A stretch of DNA of 45,695 nucleotides from an uncultured Treponema sp. Its GTDB lineage: Bacteria > Spirochaetota > Spirochaetia > Treponematales > Treponemataceae. The DNA lies in NCBI GenBank assembly GCA_946535985.1, contig CAMNDY010000012.1, forward strand, positions 1 to 45,695. The letters are read 5' to 3'. This document shows, in pieces, positions 35,396-43,520 of the stretch. The notes under the pieces were generated by a model, which ran no database searches, was not told where the DNA came from, and was given only the letters and a program-made list of their open reading frames with translations. The first letter of the stretch is position 1; each line of letters starts with the position of its first letter. A program made the translations under genes and the position numbers.

Positions 35396-36307
35396 ATGAA
35401 AAAAAGAAAAGTTGGTCTTATGGGCAGACGAGCCCTTTACGGGTATCTCTTTATTCTGCCTTTTATAATTGGATTTATATTTTTTATGCTTAAGCCACTT
35501 GTTCAGTCGCTTAACATGGCTCTTTCTGATGTAACAATTTCTACTCAGGGCTTTGAGCTTGCCTATAACCATTTTGCAAACTTTAAGAGAGCTTTCTTAA
35601 TCGATGCTGAGTTTAACCGAATGCTTGTAGAAGGAATTGTTCAGATGTTCTTCCGTTCAATTGCTACAATTGTATTCAGTTTCTTTGTTGCTTTGCTTTT
35701 GAATCAGAACTTCAAGGGACGAACTCTTGCACGTTCAATCTTCTTCCTTGCTGTAATTCTTTCTTCTGGTGTTCTTGTTGGTCTTGAAAATAACAACTCC
35801 CTCATGGCACAGCTTAAAGATACAATCGAAGAAGCGGGTAGTGCAAACACCATTACACAGGTTCTTGAAAAAGTTCTTGTTCCTAATACACAGGGCTTGG
35901 GTGGAATCAGTTCCAAGATGTTTGCAAAGGTATTCGAAATCATCGATGCAATTTACGACGTTGCAATGGCTTCGGGTATTCAGATTATCATCTTCCTTTC
36001 TGGTCTTCAGAATATTTCTCCTAGTATGTTCGAAGCTGCTCAGATGGAAGGTTGTACAGCTTGGGAAAGTCTTTGTAAGATTACTGTTCCAATGGTAAGT
36101 CCACTTCTTCCTGTTTGCTGGGTTTATACAATCGTTGACTTCTTCATGAAATCAGATAACCAGATTATGACAAAAATCAACGACAACGTAATTGCCCTTC
36201 AGTATGGATTTGGTTCTGCAATGGCATGGGCATACTTCATTGTATGTATTGCCTTGATTGGAATTTCCTCACTGATTATTTCAAAGGTGGTATACAATTA
36301 TGACTAA
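35396..36307 (+). CDS. Sugar ABC permease, UgpA type (second pair)
   Basis: 303 residues, six TM helices. It starts YLFILPFIIGFIFFMLKPLV; the EAA loop is FEAAQMEGCTAWESLCKITVPM. The loop between TM segments about 115-165 contains an unusually long periplasmic insertion (NNNSLMAQLKDTIEEAGSAN). GGTGGAGG precedes the ATG; the stop is overlapped by the next permease by 8 nt. With that gene it forms a second CUT1 channel in the locus, most likely served by the binding protein at 37467 (which lies 144 nt after the pair). Confidence 0.92.
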   Translation: MKKRKVGLMGRRALYGYLFILPFIIGFIFFMLKPLVQSLNMALSDVTISTQGFELAYNHFANFKRAFLIDAEFNRMLVEGIVQMFFRSIATIVFSFFVALLLNQNFKGRTLARSIFFLAVILSSGVLVGLENNNSLMAQLKDTIEEAGSANTITQVLEKVLVPNTQGLGGISSKMFAKVFEIIDAIYDVAMASGIQIIIFLSGLQNISPSMFEAAQMEGCTAWESLCKITVPMVSPLLPVCWVYTIVDFFMKSDNQIMTKINDNVIALQYGFGSAMAWAYFIVCIALIGISSLIISKVVYNYD

Positions 36308-37322
36308 GAAAAGTAAGAAAGAAATGACTCCTACAGCATTGAATTCCTCTGCACCTGTACACGCAACCTTCTGGGAGCGTAACGAGGCTTCGGATGGTAT
36401 TCTTCTTAAGGAAACAATCAAAAAGTATGCCATCTCAATTTTCAGAGGCATTCTTTTGTTCGGTATGTGCTTTATGATTATCCAGCCTATCTTAAATAAA
36501 ATTTCGGTAAGCTTGATGTCAGAAAGAGACTTGTATGATACAACAATCATTCTTGTTCCAAAGCACTTTTCTATAAATAACTGGAAAATTGCATCAACAA
36601 TTATTGAATACAAAACGACTTTGTTTAATACGGTATGGGTTTCTCTGCTTGTATCTATTATTCAGGTTTGTGTATGTAGTGTTGTTGGTTACGGATTTTC
36701 ACGATTCCAGTTTCCGCTCAAGAAATTCTGGTTCTTCTGCGTTATTCTCATAATCGTAATTCCACCACAGACAATTTCTACTTCTTTGTTCCTGCATTTC
36801 CGTTACTTTAATTTCTTTGGAAAAACAATAAACCTGCGAGGTAATATTATTCCATATATTCTGCTTTGTCTTACAGGACAGGGCTTAAAGAACGGTTTGT
36901 ATATCTTTATGATCCGTCAGTTCTTTATGGGCTTCCCATTTGAACTTGAAGAGGCTGCCTATGTAGACGGCTGTGGACCATTTGCAACCTTCTTTAGAAT
37001 CATGGTTCCTGGTGCAAAACCAATTATTACTTCTTGTTTCTTGTTCTCATTTGTATGGCAGTGGACAGACAGCTTCTATTCAAACCTCTTCCTGGGTAAC
37101 GTAAAGATGCTTTCTATTGCTCTTACAACTGTAGTAGATAAGTTTGGTATTTATCTTAATGCCTTGAATAACGGTGTTGGTTCTGTAATTGCTCCTGTAG
37201 GATATGCAAACGCAGTACTTTCTACAGCAATGCTTCTTGGAATCTTCCCTGTAATTATTCTTTATGTATTCTGCCAGAGACTCTTCGTAGAAAGCTTGGC
37301 AAGTACTGGTGTTAAGATGTAG
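36300..37322 (+). CDS. Sugar ABC permease, UgpE type (second pair)
   Basis: 340 residues, longer than usual because of a hydrophilic N-terminus (about 45 residues, TKKSKKEMTPTALNSS) before the first TM. The EAA loop is LEEAAYVDGCGPFATFFRIMVPG, and the protein ends VESLASTGVKM like other UgpE-type permeases. Overlap with its partner is 8 nt, implying coupled translation. It pairs with the upstream permease. The following 144 nt hold a promoter and operator-like repeats, so the next gene can be transcribed separately. Confidence 0.92.
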   Translation: MTKKSKKEMTPTALNSSAPVHATFWERNEASDGILLKETIKKYAISIFRGILLFGMCFMIIQPILNKISVSLMSERDLYDTTIILVPKHFSINNWKIASTIIEYKTTLFNTVWVSLLVSIIQVCVCSVVGYGFSRFQFPLKKFWFFCVILIIVIPPQTISTSLFLHFRYFNFFGKTINLRGNIIPYILLCLTGQGLKNGLYIFMIRQFFMGFPFELEEAAYVDGCGPFATFFRIMVPGAKPIITSCFLFSFVWQWTDSFYSNLFLGNVKMLSIALTTVVDKFGIYLNALNNGVGSVIAPVGYANAVLSTAMLLGIFPVIILYVFCQRLFVESLASTGVKM

Positions 37323-37330
37323 TTAAATAC

Positions 37331-37398
37331 AGGTATTTTACCTAATAAAAATAAGATATTTCACCTAAATTTTTATTTTACAAATACGAATTTAGGTG
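37331..37398. promoter_or_regulatory. Operator-like inverted repeats upstream of the lipoprotein binding protein
   Basis: AGGTA-ttt-TACCT is at 37331-37343. CACCTAAATT (37362-37371) and AATTTAGGTG (37389-37398) form a perfect 10-bp inverted repeat with 17 nt between, flanking the -35 box. ACCTAA occurs at 37340 and 37363 and in reverse at 37392. The same motif occurs upstream of 25503. Confidence 0.55.
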
Positions 37399-37405
37399 TT
37401 ATACT
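37377..37405 (+). promoter_or_regulatory. Promoter for the lipoprotein binding protein gene
   Basis: TTTACA (37377-37382) and TATACT (37400-37405) are 17 nt apart. The leader is about 55 nt and ends with AAAGGAG before the ATG. The inverted repeat listed at 37331-37398 overlaps the -35 and spacer. Confidence 0.65.
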
Positions 37406-37466
37406 ATATATTAAATTGATTATTTGCCCTTGGGCTTATAAAAAATAAAAAAAAGGAGTTTTTTTT

Positions 37467-38849
37467 ATGAAAAAAATTACGTTAGTTGCATTGTCAGCAG
37501 TGCTCGTTTTGGCTCTTGCTGGTTGTGACAAGAAAGGCGGATCATCTGCTGCTGCAATTAAAGCTGCTGCAAATGGTGACTATTCTAAGTTGAAGGTAGA
37601 AAAAGACCCTGCAACAAAGAAAGCTTATGACTTCGGTGGAATGGAAGTTACAATTTACGACTGGTGGTCAAACCCAGATGCTTTACCAGCTTCTAAATCA
37701 CAGGAAGATCAGGCTAACTATCGCAAGTATCTTGAAGAAACATATAACTTCAAGTTAGTTCAGAAAGACCTTCAGGCTGGTTGGGGTGGACACCCTGCTG
37801 AAGTAGCTGACTACTGTATCACAGGTGGTGACGATGCTCGTATCTTCATCATCGATCAGCGTTCAGCTTTGAGCGGTGCTCAGAACGGTCTTTGGGCTGA
37901 TATTTCTAAAGTTCCTGATATTGACTGGAACAAGAAAAAGTGGAACAAAGCTGTTTGTTCTGTACTCCCAGGTTATACATTCGCTGTTGGTATGCCAGAA
38001 CCACGTCAGTGTATCTTCTTCAACAAGCGCGTTCTTCAGGAAAACGGTTTCAACCCAGATGAACCATATGATCTCCAGAAAGCTGGAAAATGGACATGGG
38101 CTAAGTTCGAAGAAATGTGTGATGCTTTGACAAAAGATACAAACAACGATGGTATCATCGATCAGTATGCTCTTTCTGGTTTCAACTCAGAATTTGCTGC
38201 TCCTGCTATCTACTCTAACGGTGGACAGATTACAGGTCGTGATTCAAATGGTAAACTTTACCTCGATACAGGCGACAAGACAATGGAAGCTTGGAACTGG
38301 GTTAAAGATATCTTTACAAAGTACAACAAACCTGCTGATGAAGGTGCTAACTGGGACTACTTCAAGTCTGACTTCTTGAATGGTTTCACAGCATTCTACA
38401 ACGATCAGGAATACGATGCACAGCCAAATGGTATGCTCGCAGACATGAAAGATGACTGGGGTATGGTATGTTTCCCTCTTGGACCTAACGGTGACGGAAA
38501 ATACTTTACTATGAACCAGGACAACATGCTCATCATTCCTGCTTACTATCCACAGGAAAAAGTTAACAAGATCTTCAAGATTTATGACTTCTGGTCAGAT
38601 GATGTTCCAGGATATGAAGATGATGATGCTTGGAAGGAATTCTACTACGGTTCATTCCGCGATACACGTGCTGTTGATGAAACAATGCAGTACATGATGG
38701 ACAACTCTAAGTCTTGGGATGCTTGGCTTGTTCCAGGCTTCAACTGGGCTCCAATTTCATGGTCAGTTTGTGCCGGTGCAGATCCACAGGAAACAATCGA
38801 ATCTATGAGAAACGAACTCCAGGCTGCTTTGGATGACATCAACGAATAA
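37467..38849 (+). CDS. Sugar ABC transporter binding lipoprotein
   Basis: 460 residues, starting with a lipoprotein signal (VLALAGCDKK, lipobox LAGC at 17-20), so the mature protein is lipid-anchored in the inner membrane. It is a family-1 extracellular solute-binding protein (VTIYDWWSNPDA, then FFNKRVLQENGFNPDEPYDL). Codon use is strongly biased (TTC, ATC, GCT, AAC, CCA), like ugpC, suggesting very high expression, as expected of a binding protein in excess over its permease. It is followed by a terminator. A paralogue at 40553 has almost the same mature sequence (identical IESMRNELQAALDDINE end) but not the lipobox. It probably works with the permeases at 35396-37322. Confidence 0.93.
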   Translation: MKKITLVALSAVLVLALAGCDKKGGSSAAAIKAAANGDYSKLKVEKDPATKKAYDFGGMEVTIYDWWSNPDALPASKSQEDQANYRKYLEETYNFKLVQKDLQAGWGGHPAEVADYCITGGDDARIFIIDQRSALSGAQNGLWADISKVPDIDWNKKKWNKAVCSVLPGYTFAVGMPEPRQCIFFNKRVLQENGFNPDEPYDLQKAGKWTWAKFEEMCDALTKDTNNDGIIDQYALSGFNSEFAAPAIYSNGGQITGRDSNGKLYLDTGDKTMEAWNWVKDIFTKYNKPADEGANWDYFKSDFLNGFTAFYNDQEYDAQPNGMLADMKDDWGMVCFPLGPNGDGKYFTMNQDNMLIIPAYYPQEKVNKIFKIYDFWSDDVPGYEDDDAWKEFYYGSFRDTRAVDETMQYMMDNSKSWDAWLVPGFNWAPISWSVCAGADPQETIESMRNELQAALDDINE

Positions 38850-38871
38850 TTCGTAATCATCTAAAGTGAAT

Positions 38872-38904
38872 AAAAAGGACATCTTTTATAGGTGTCCTTT
38901 TTTT
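38872..38904 (+). terminator. Rho-independent terminator after the binding lipoprotein gene
   Basis: AAAAAGGACATC pairs with GGTGTCCTTTTT around TTTTATA (one G-U pair); the right arm continues into a T tract of seven. This ends the sugar-uptake locus and separates it from argH. Confidence 0.88.
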
Positions 38905-38932
38905 ATTTTAAAGAAATAATCTCTTCACAATC

Positions 38933-38976
38933 CAGCTCAGCCCGCAGCCGGTTGGTATTTTCCACGGGAGTAGCTG
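38933..38976. repeat. Small imperfect palindrome between terminator and argH promoter
   Basis: CAGCT and AGCTG, with CCCG and CGGG inside, form an interrupted hairpin with a GC-rich core. It looks like a remnant dispersed element; no function can be assigned. Confidence 0.35.
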
Positions 38977-39005
38977 AACTTTACAATATGATTTAGTATT
39001 AATAA

Positions 39006-39034
39006 TTGAAACTACCCATATAATCATATATAAT
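39006..39034 (+). promoter_or_regulatory. Leaderless-type promoter for argH
   Basis: TTGAAA (39006-39011) and consensus TATAAT (39029-39034) are exactly 17 nt apart, and the ATG at 39041 begins 6 nt later. No Shine-Dalgarno is present. This predicts transcription starting at the A of the start codon. An alternative TATAAT at 39019 exists but lacks a -35. Confidence 0.6.
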
Positions 39035-39040
39035 AAAATT

Positions 39041-40531
39041 ATGTCTACTCACGGAACAATAACAAAAGATAATCATGCAGCACTCTGGCATGGAAGATTT
39101 TTAGAAGGCCCTGACGCTGCTGCAGTAAAGTTTGAAACTTCAATAAAAGATGATATGCGCATGGCAATGGTTGATATAGAAGGAAGTATTGCTCATGCAA
39201 AAATGCTTTCAAAACAAAAGCTCATTTCAAAAGAAGAAGAAAAACAGATAGTGCAGGGCCTGCTTTCTATAAAAGACGACCTGCTTAGCGGTAAAGACAA
39301 AGATGGAAAGCCTTTTACCGTAGACTTATCTGCCGAAGATATTCATTCCTTTATCGAAGCAACCCTTACAGACAGAATAGGCGAGCCTGGTAAAAAAGTT
39401 CATACAGGCCGCAGCCGTAACGACCAGATTGCTTTGGACGAACGTCTTTACTTAAAACATCAGATAAAGGTAATGCAAAAAGAACTGCTGGCTTTGTTAA
39501 AAACTCTTACATCAATTGCTCAAAAAAATAAAGAAACAATTATGCCGGGCTTTACTCATATGCAGCATGCCCAGCCTGTAACTCTGGCACAACATTTGTG
39601 TGCCTGGGCCTGGATGTTTACCCGTGATTTTACAAGACTTTCAGATGCAGCAAAACGTGCGGACCTTAGCCCTATTGGTTCCGGTGCCCTTGCTACCAGT
39701 GGTCTTCCATTAAACCGCGAATACGAAGCTTCTTTGCTGGATTTTGCCGGAGTTACCCAAAACTCTCTTGATACAGTTTCTGACCGCGACTATTACCTCG
39801 AAACTGCAGCAGCCCTTTCTTTAATTCAAATGCATCTTTCTCGTGCCTGCGAAGAAATAGTCCTTTGGTCTACAACAGAGTTTGGCTTTGTAGAACTCAG
39901 CGAAAAATGGAGTACAGGCTCTTCCATTATGCCTCAGAAAAAAAATCCGGACTTTGCAGAACTTATAAGGGGAAAAACAGGTCGCGTTTATGGAGATATG
40001 GTTGCGCTTTTTACAATGATGAAAGGCCTTCCTCTTTCTTATGACCGCGACATGCAGGAAGATAAATCATCTTTCTTTGAAGCCTATGACACTGTACTTT
40101 CAGGACTTCAGATTTTTACACAAATGGTAAAAACTGCCAGCTGGAATAAAAAGGCAATGGCTCAGGCTTGCGAAGGTGGTTATCTTAATGCAACAGATGT
40201 TGCAGATTATCTTGTTCGAAAAGGTATGCCATTCCGAACAGCCCACGGTGTTTCTGCAAGACTTGTACGCACAGCAATAGAAAAAAACTGTCGTCTTGAA
40301 GATCTTGATTTTGCAGAATTCAAAAAAGAATCGGAACTTTTTACAAAAGACATTTTTCAGAAAATCACAACTAATGAGTGCGTAAATGCACGTACCATTA
40401 CCGGAGGTCCGTCTCCAAAAGCGGTAGAAAATCAGCTTGTACAACTCGAAGCCTTTATAAAGGAAAACTCCCTCTCATCAAAAAAATCAGCATCTGATGA
40501 CTGGGATAAAATATTTGAAAATTTTTCGTAA
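39041..40531 (+). CDS. argH: Argininosuccinate lyase
   Basis: 496 residues. It splits argininosuccinate into arginine and fumarate, the last step of arginine synthesis. The start LWHGRFLEGPDAAAVKFETS is typical; VHTGRSRNDQIALDERLYL and the fumarase/ASL signature GSSIMPQKKNPDFAE (about 295-309) with the catalytic Ser are intact. It is slightly longer than usual (460-470) at its C-terminus. No argG is near. It sits between two paralogous sugar-type binding proteins. The start has no SD, but a -10 box lies at exact leaderless distance. The next gene follows 21 nt later with its own SD. Confidence 0.96.
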   Translation: MSTHGTITKDNHAALWHGRFLEGPDAAAVKFETSIKDDMRMAMVDIEGSIAHAKMLSKQKLISKEEEKQIVQGLLSIKDDLLSGKDKDGKPFTVDLSAEDIHSFIEATLTDRIGEPGKKVHTGRSRNDQIALDERLYLKHQIKVMQKELLALLKTLTSIAQKNKETIMPGFTHMQHAQPVTLAQHLCAWAWMFTRDFTRLSDAAKRADLSPIGSGALATSGLPLNREYEASLLDFAGVTQNSLDTVSDRDYYLETAAALSLIQMHLSRACEEIVLWSTTEFGFVELSEKWSTGSSIMPQKKNPDFAELIRGKTGRVYGDMVALFTMMKGLPLSYDRDMQEDKSSFFEAYDTVLSGLQIFTQMVKTASWNKKAMAQACEGGYLNATDVADYLVRKGMPFRTAHGVSARLVRTAIEKNCRLEDLDFAEFKKESELFTKDIFQKITTNECVNARTITGGPSPKAVENQLVQLEAFIKENSLSSKKSASDDWDKIFENFS

Positions 40532-40552
40532 TGATTTAGGAGGAATCGTAAA

Positions 40553-41932
40553 ATGAAAAAAATAACAGTAATGCTTGTAGCTGCAATGTGTATACTTGCT
40601 GCGCCAACTTTTGCAAAAGCTAAGTCTTCTAAAAAGGCTAAGGCTTCAAAAAATAAAACAGTAGTTGCCGGAGAAAAGTTCTTTAAAGATCCAAAAACAA
40701 AGAAAGCTTATGATTTTGGAGGACTTACAGTTTATATTAATGACTGGTGGTCAAACCCAAATGCAGCTCCCTCTTCAAAATTCGAAGAAGATCAGAGAGC
40801 CTTTAGAAAGAGTCTTGAAGATACCTATAATTTCAAAGTAATTCAGAAAGATCTTGGCGCCGGCTGGTCAGATCATCCTTCTGAGGTTGCAAACTATTGT
40901 ATAACCGGTGGAGACGATGCCCGCATTTTTGTTATAGACAGCCGCTCTGCTTTGTCTGGTGCTGCAAACAATCTTTGGGCAGACCTTTCAAAAGTGCCTG
41001 ATATTAACTGGAAAGATAAAAAATGGAATAAAGCTGTTTGTTCAGTTCTTCCAGGTTATACCTTTTCTGTAGGAAAGCCTGAACCACGTCAGGTTATTTT
41101 CTTTAATAAAAGAGTTCTTCAGGAAAACGGTTTTGACCCTGAGGAACCATATAAACTTCAGAGAAGCGGCAAGTGGACTTGGGAAACTTTTGAGAGCATG
41201 TGTCAGGCCCTTACCAAAGATACAGATAACGACGGTATTATTGATCAGTATGCTCTTTCCGGTTTTAATACAGAATTTACACTTCCTGCAATTTATTCAA
41301 ATGGTGGACAGCTTACCGGTCGCGATAAAAATGGAAATATCTATCTCGATACAAGCGACAAAACAATGGAAGCTTTAAACTGGGTAAAAGAAATCTTCTT
41401 AAAGTATAACAAGCCTGCAGAAGAAGGTGCTAACTGGGATTATTTCAAATCTGATTTCTTAAACGGAAAAACAGCCTTCTATAGTGACCAGGAATACAAT
41501 GCACAGGCAAACGGTATTCTTGCAACAATGAAGGATGACTGGGGTATGGTTTGTTTCCCGCTTGGACCTAATGGTGATAAAAAATATTTTTCAATGAACC
41601 AGGATAATATGTTTGTTATTCCGGCCTGCTATTCAAAAGATAAAATCAACAAAATTATGAAGATTTATGATATCTGGACAACAACTGTTCCTGGTTATGA
41701 AGATGCAGATGCCTGGAAAGAAGGCTACTATGGCTGTTTCCGCGATACCTATGCTGTTGATGAAACTATGCAATACATAATTGATAATTCGAAATCTTGG
41801 GATGCCTGGCTCATTCCTAACTTTAACTGGCAGCCAATTGCCTGGAATGTTTGTGGTGGTATGGACCCTGCAGAAGTTATTGAGTCTATGAGAAACGAAC
41901 TTCAGGCCGCCCTTGATGATATTAACGAATAA
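40553..41932 (+). CDS. Second sugar ABC binding protein, paralogue of 37467
   Basis: 459 residues. The mature part is closely similar to the 37467 protein (VYINDWWSNPNAAP, RVLQENGFDPEEPYKL, WNVCGGMDP). The N-terminus differs: a non-lipoprotein signal (LAAPTFAKA) followed by a Lys/Ala/Ser-rich linker (KSSKKAKASKNKT). It should therefore be soluble in the periplasm or on the outer face. Codon choice is ordinary, unlike the biased paralogue, so its expression is probably lower. SD TTTAGGAGG precedes the ATG. It has no permease partner beside it; it may use the same channel. Probably cotranscribed with argH. Confidence 0.9.
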   Translation: MKKITVMLVAAMCILAAPTFAKAKSSKKAKASKNKTVVAGEKFFKDPKTKKAYDFGGLTVYINDWWSNPNAAPSSKFEEDQRAFRKSLEDTYNFKVIQKDLGAGWSDHPSEVANYCITGGDDARIFVIDSRSALSGAANNLWADLSKVPDINWKDKKWNKAVCSVLPGYTFSVGKPEPRQVIFFNKRVLQENGFDPEEPYKLQRSGKWTWETFESMCQALTKDTDNDGIIDQYALSGFNTEFTLPAIYSNGGQLTGRDKNGNIYLDTSDKTMEALNWVKEIFLKYNKPAEEGANWDYFKSDFLNGKTAFYSDQEYNAQANGILATMKDDWGMVCFPLGPNGDKKYFSMNQDNMFVIPACYSKDKINKIMKIYDIWTTTVPGYEDADAWKEGYYGCFRDTYAVDETMQYIIDNSKSWDAWLIPNFNWQPIAWNVCGGMDPAEVIESMRNELQAALDDINE

Positions 41933-41959
41933 AATAATTTAAAAGGAGAAAAATAAATT

Positions 41960-42778
41960 ATGAAAAAAATCGCATTGATTATTGCTGCACTTGCATTGCT
42001 TGTTAGTGCTCCGGCTTTTTCAAAGGCAAAGAAAACTAAGAAGGCAAAGAACGCAAATCCTGTAGAAGCTCTTAAGGCTCGCGGAACTTTTGTTCTTGGT
42101 CTTGATGATTCTTTTCCACCTCTTGGATTCCGTGATGATAACAACGAAATTGTAGGATACGATATTGATCTTGCTAAAGAAGTTGCTAAACGTCTTGGTG
42201 TTAATTTCAAGGCTCAGCCAATCGACTGGGATGCTAAAGAAATGGAACTTGAAACAGGAAAGATTGACTGTATCTGGAACGGCTTTACTATTACCGAAGA
42301 CCGCAAGGCAGCTCTTTCTATGACTTTTGCTTATCTTGATAACGAACAGGTTGTTGTTGTAAGAAAAGACAGCGGCATTAAAACTCTTGCCGATATGAAG
42401 GGTAAGATTATTGGTATTCAGAGCGGTTCTTCTGCTCAGGAAGCTTTAGATGACAATGCAGATTTTAAGAAAGCTCTTGCAGACATTGTTTCATATAAAG
42501 ACAACATTACAGCTTTGAACGACCTTAAAATTGGCGGTGTAGACGGTGTTGTAATGGACAGCGTTGTAGCAAATTATTCAATTGCACAGACTGGTGAACC
42601 ATTCGAAGTTCTTGAACAAGCTCTTGCAAACGAAGAGTACGGAATTGGTTTTAGAAGAAAGGAAACAGAACTCCGTGCCGAAGTTGAAAAGATTCTTCGC
42701 GCTATGGCTGCAGACGGAACAATTGCCGCTATTTCTGTAAAATGGTTTGGTAAAGATATTTCTGTTGTAGGAAAATAG
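41960..42778 (+). CDS. Polar amino-acid ABC binding protein
   Basis: 272 residues of solute-binding family 3. A signal peptide (cleavage after PAFSKA) is followed by a Lys-rich stretch (KKTKKAKNANP), then the binding domain LKARGTFVLGLDDSFPPLGF, DIDLAKEVAKRLGVNFKAQP. The aromatic and acidic residues of the amino-acid pocket are present in general form, but the ligand cannot be read. It is first of a three-gene importer (binding protein, permease, ATPase). SD AAGGAG precedes the ATG. A palindromic repeat separates it from the permease. Confidence 0.92.
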   Translation: MKKIALIIAALALLVSAPAFSKAKKTKKAKNANPVEALKARGTFVLGLDDSFPPLGFRDDNNEIVGYDIDLAKEVAKRLGVNFKAQPIDWDAKEMELETGKIDCIWNGFTITEDRKAALSMTFAYLDNEQVVVVRKDSGIKTLADMKGKIIGIQSGSSAQEALDDNADFKKALADIVSYKDNITALNDLKIGGVDGVVMDSVVANYSIAQTGEPFEVLEQALANEEYGIGFRRKETELRAEVEKILRAMAADGTIAAISVKWFGKDISVVGK

Positions 42779-42783
42779 ATGAA

Positions 42784-42811
42784 TGTCATTCTCGGGTTTG
42801 ACCCGGGAATC
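42784..42811. repeat. TGTCATT palindromic repeat abutting a permease start
   Basis: Arms ATTCTCGGGT and ACCCGGGAAT form a 10-bp stem (one T-G pair) with a TTG loop. It lies in the 38-nt gap between the binding protein and permease genes, ending 5 nt before the permease ATG, where the ribosome binding site should be. Confidence 0.85.
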
Positions 42812-42816
42812 CCAAA

Positions 42817-43509
42817 ATGGAGAAGTCCTTGATTTCTGAACGCTACGTCAAGATGATAATTGCGATGCTCAAAGCTTCTGTGACATCGCTTGAAGTATTC
42901 TTTCTTACCTTGCTCTTTGCAATACCCTTCGCTATGCCTGTTGCAATGGGAAGAATGTCAAAAAACAAATGCCTTTCCGGAGTAACAAATGTTTTTCTTC
43001 TTATAATAAGAGGAACTCCACTTATGCTGCAGCTGCTTGTGGTTTACTTTGGACCGGGCCTTTTTATCCGCTGGCTTAATGATATTGGATACGATATATC
43101 TTTCCGCTGGAATAGATTTGCCGCTGCTATAATTGCTCTTAGTATAAACTATGCTGCTTATTTTGCAGAAATCTATCGTGGTGGAATTGAGTCTATTCCA
43201 AGAGGCCAGTACGAAGCCTGTAAGGTTTTAGGCTATACATCAAGTCAGACTTTCTTCCGCATTATATTGCCGCAAGTAATTAAACGCATTGTACCTGCAA
43301 TGGGAAACGAAGTTATAACTTTGGTAAAGGATACTGCTCTTGTTTCGGTAATAGGCGTTTCGGAATTGCTGATGGTTGCAAAGGAGAGACAGGGAGCCTT
43401 GTTCTCTTTTGCACCATTATTTATTGCCGGTGTTTTCTATTTCTTTATGAACTGGATTGTTTCTGTCGTGTTCCGAAGATTAGAAAAGAAGTTAAGTTAT
43501 TATAATTAA
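42817..43509 (+). CDS. Polar amino-acid ABC permease
   Basis: 230 residues of the HisM/GlnP type, with five TM helices. The EAA loop is [23 protein letters not shown] characteristic [16 protein letters not shown] motif is present. It forms a homodimeric channel with the ATPase at 43521. The ATG at 42817 has no clear SD; the only G-rich bases (GGGAA) belong to the palindromic repeat just upstream, which could hide or replace the site. Confidence 0.93.
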   Translation: MEKSLISERYVKMIIAMLKASVTSLEVFFLTLLFAIPFAMPVAMGRMSKNKCLSGVTNVFLLIIRGTPLMLQLLVVYFGPGLFIRWLNDIGYDISFRWNRFAAAIIALSINYAAYFAEIYRGGIESIPRGQYEACKVLGYTSSQTFFRIILPQVIKRIVPAMGNEVITLVKDTALVSVIGVSELLMVAKERQGALFSFAPLFIAGVFYFFMNWIVSVVFRRLEKKLSYYN

Positions 43510-43520
43510 GGCGGCATAAA

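Noticed and set aside
39041..40531. Idea that argH was inserted by a mobile element between the two binding-protein genes
   Set aside because: No inverted repeats, target duplications or transposase are seen around argH; simple duplication of the binding protein is equally likely.
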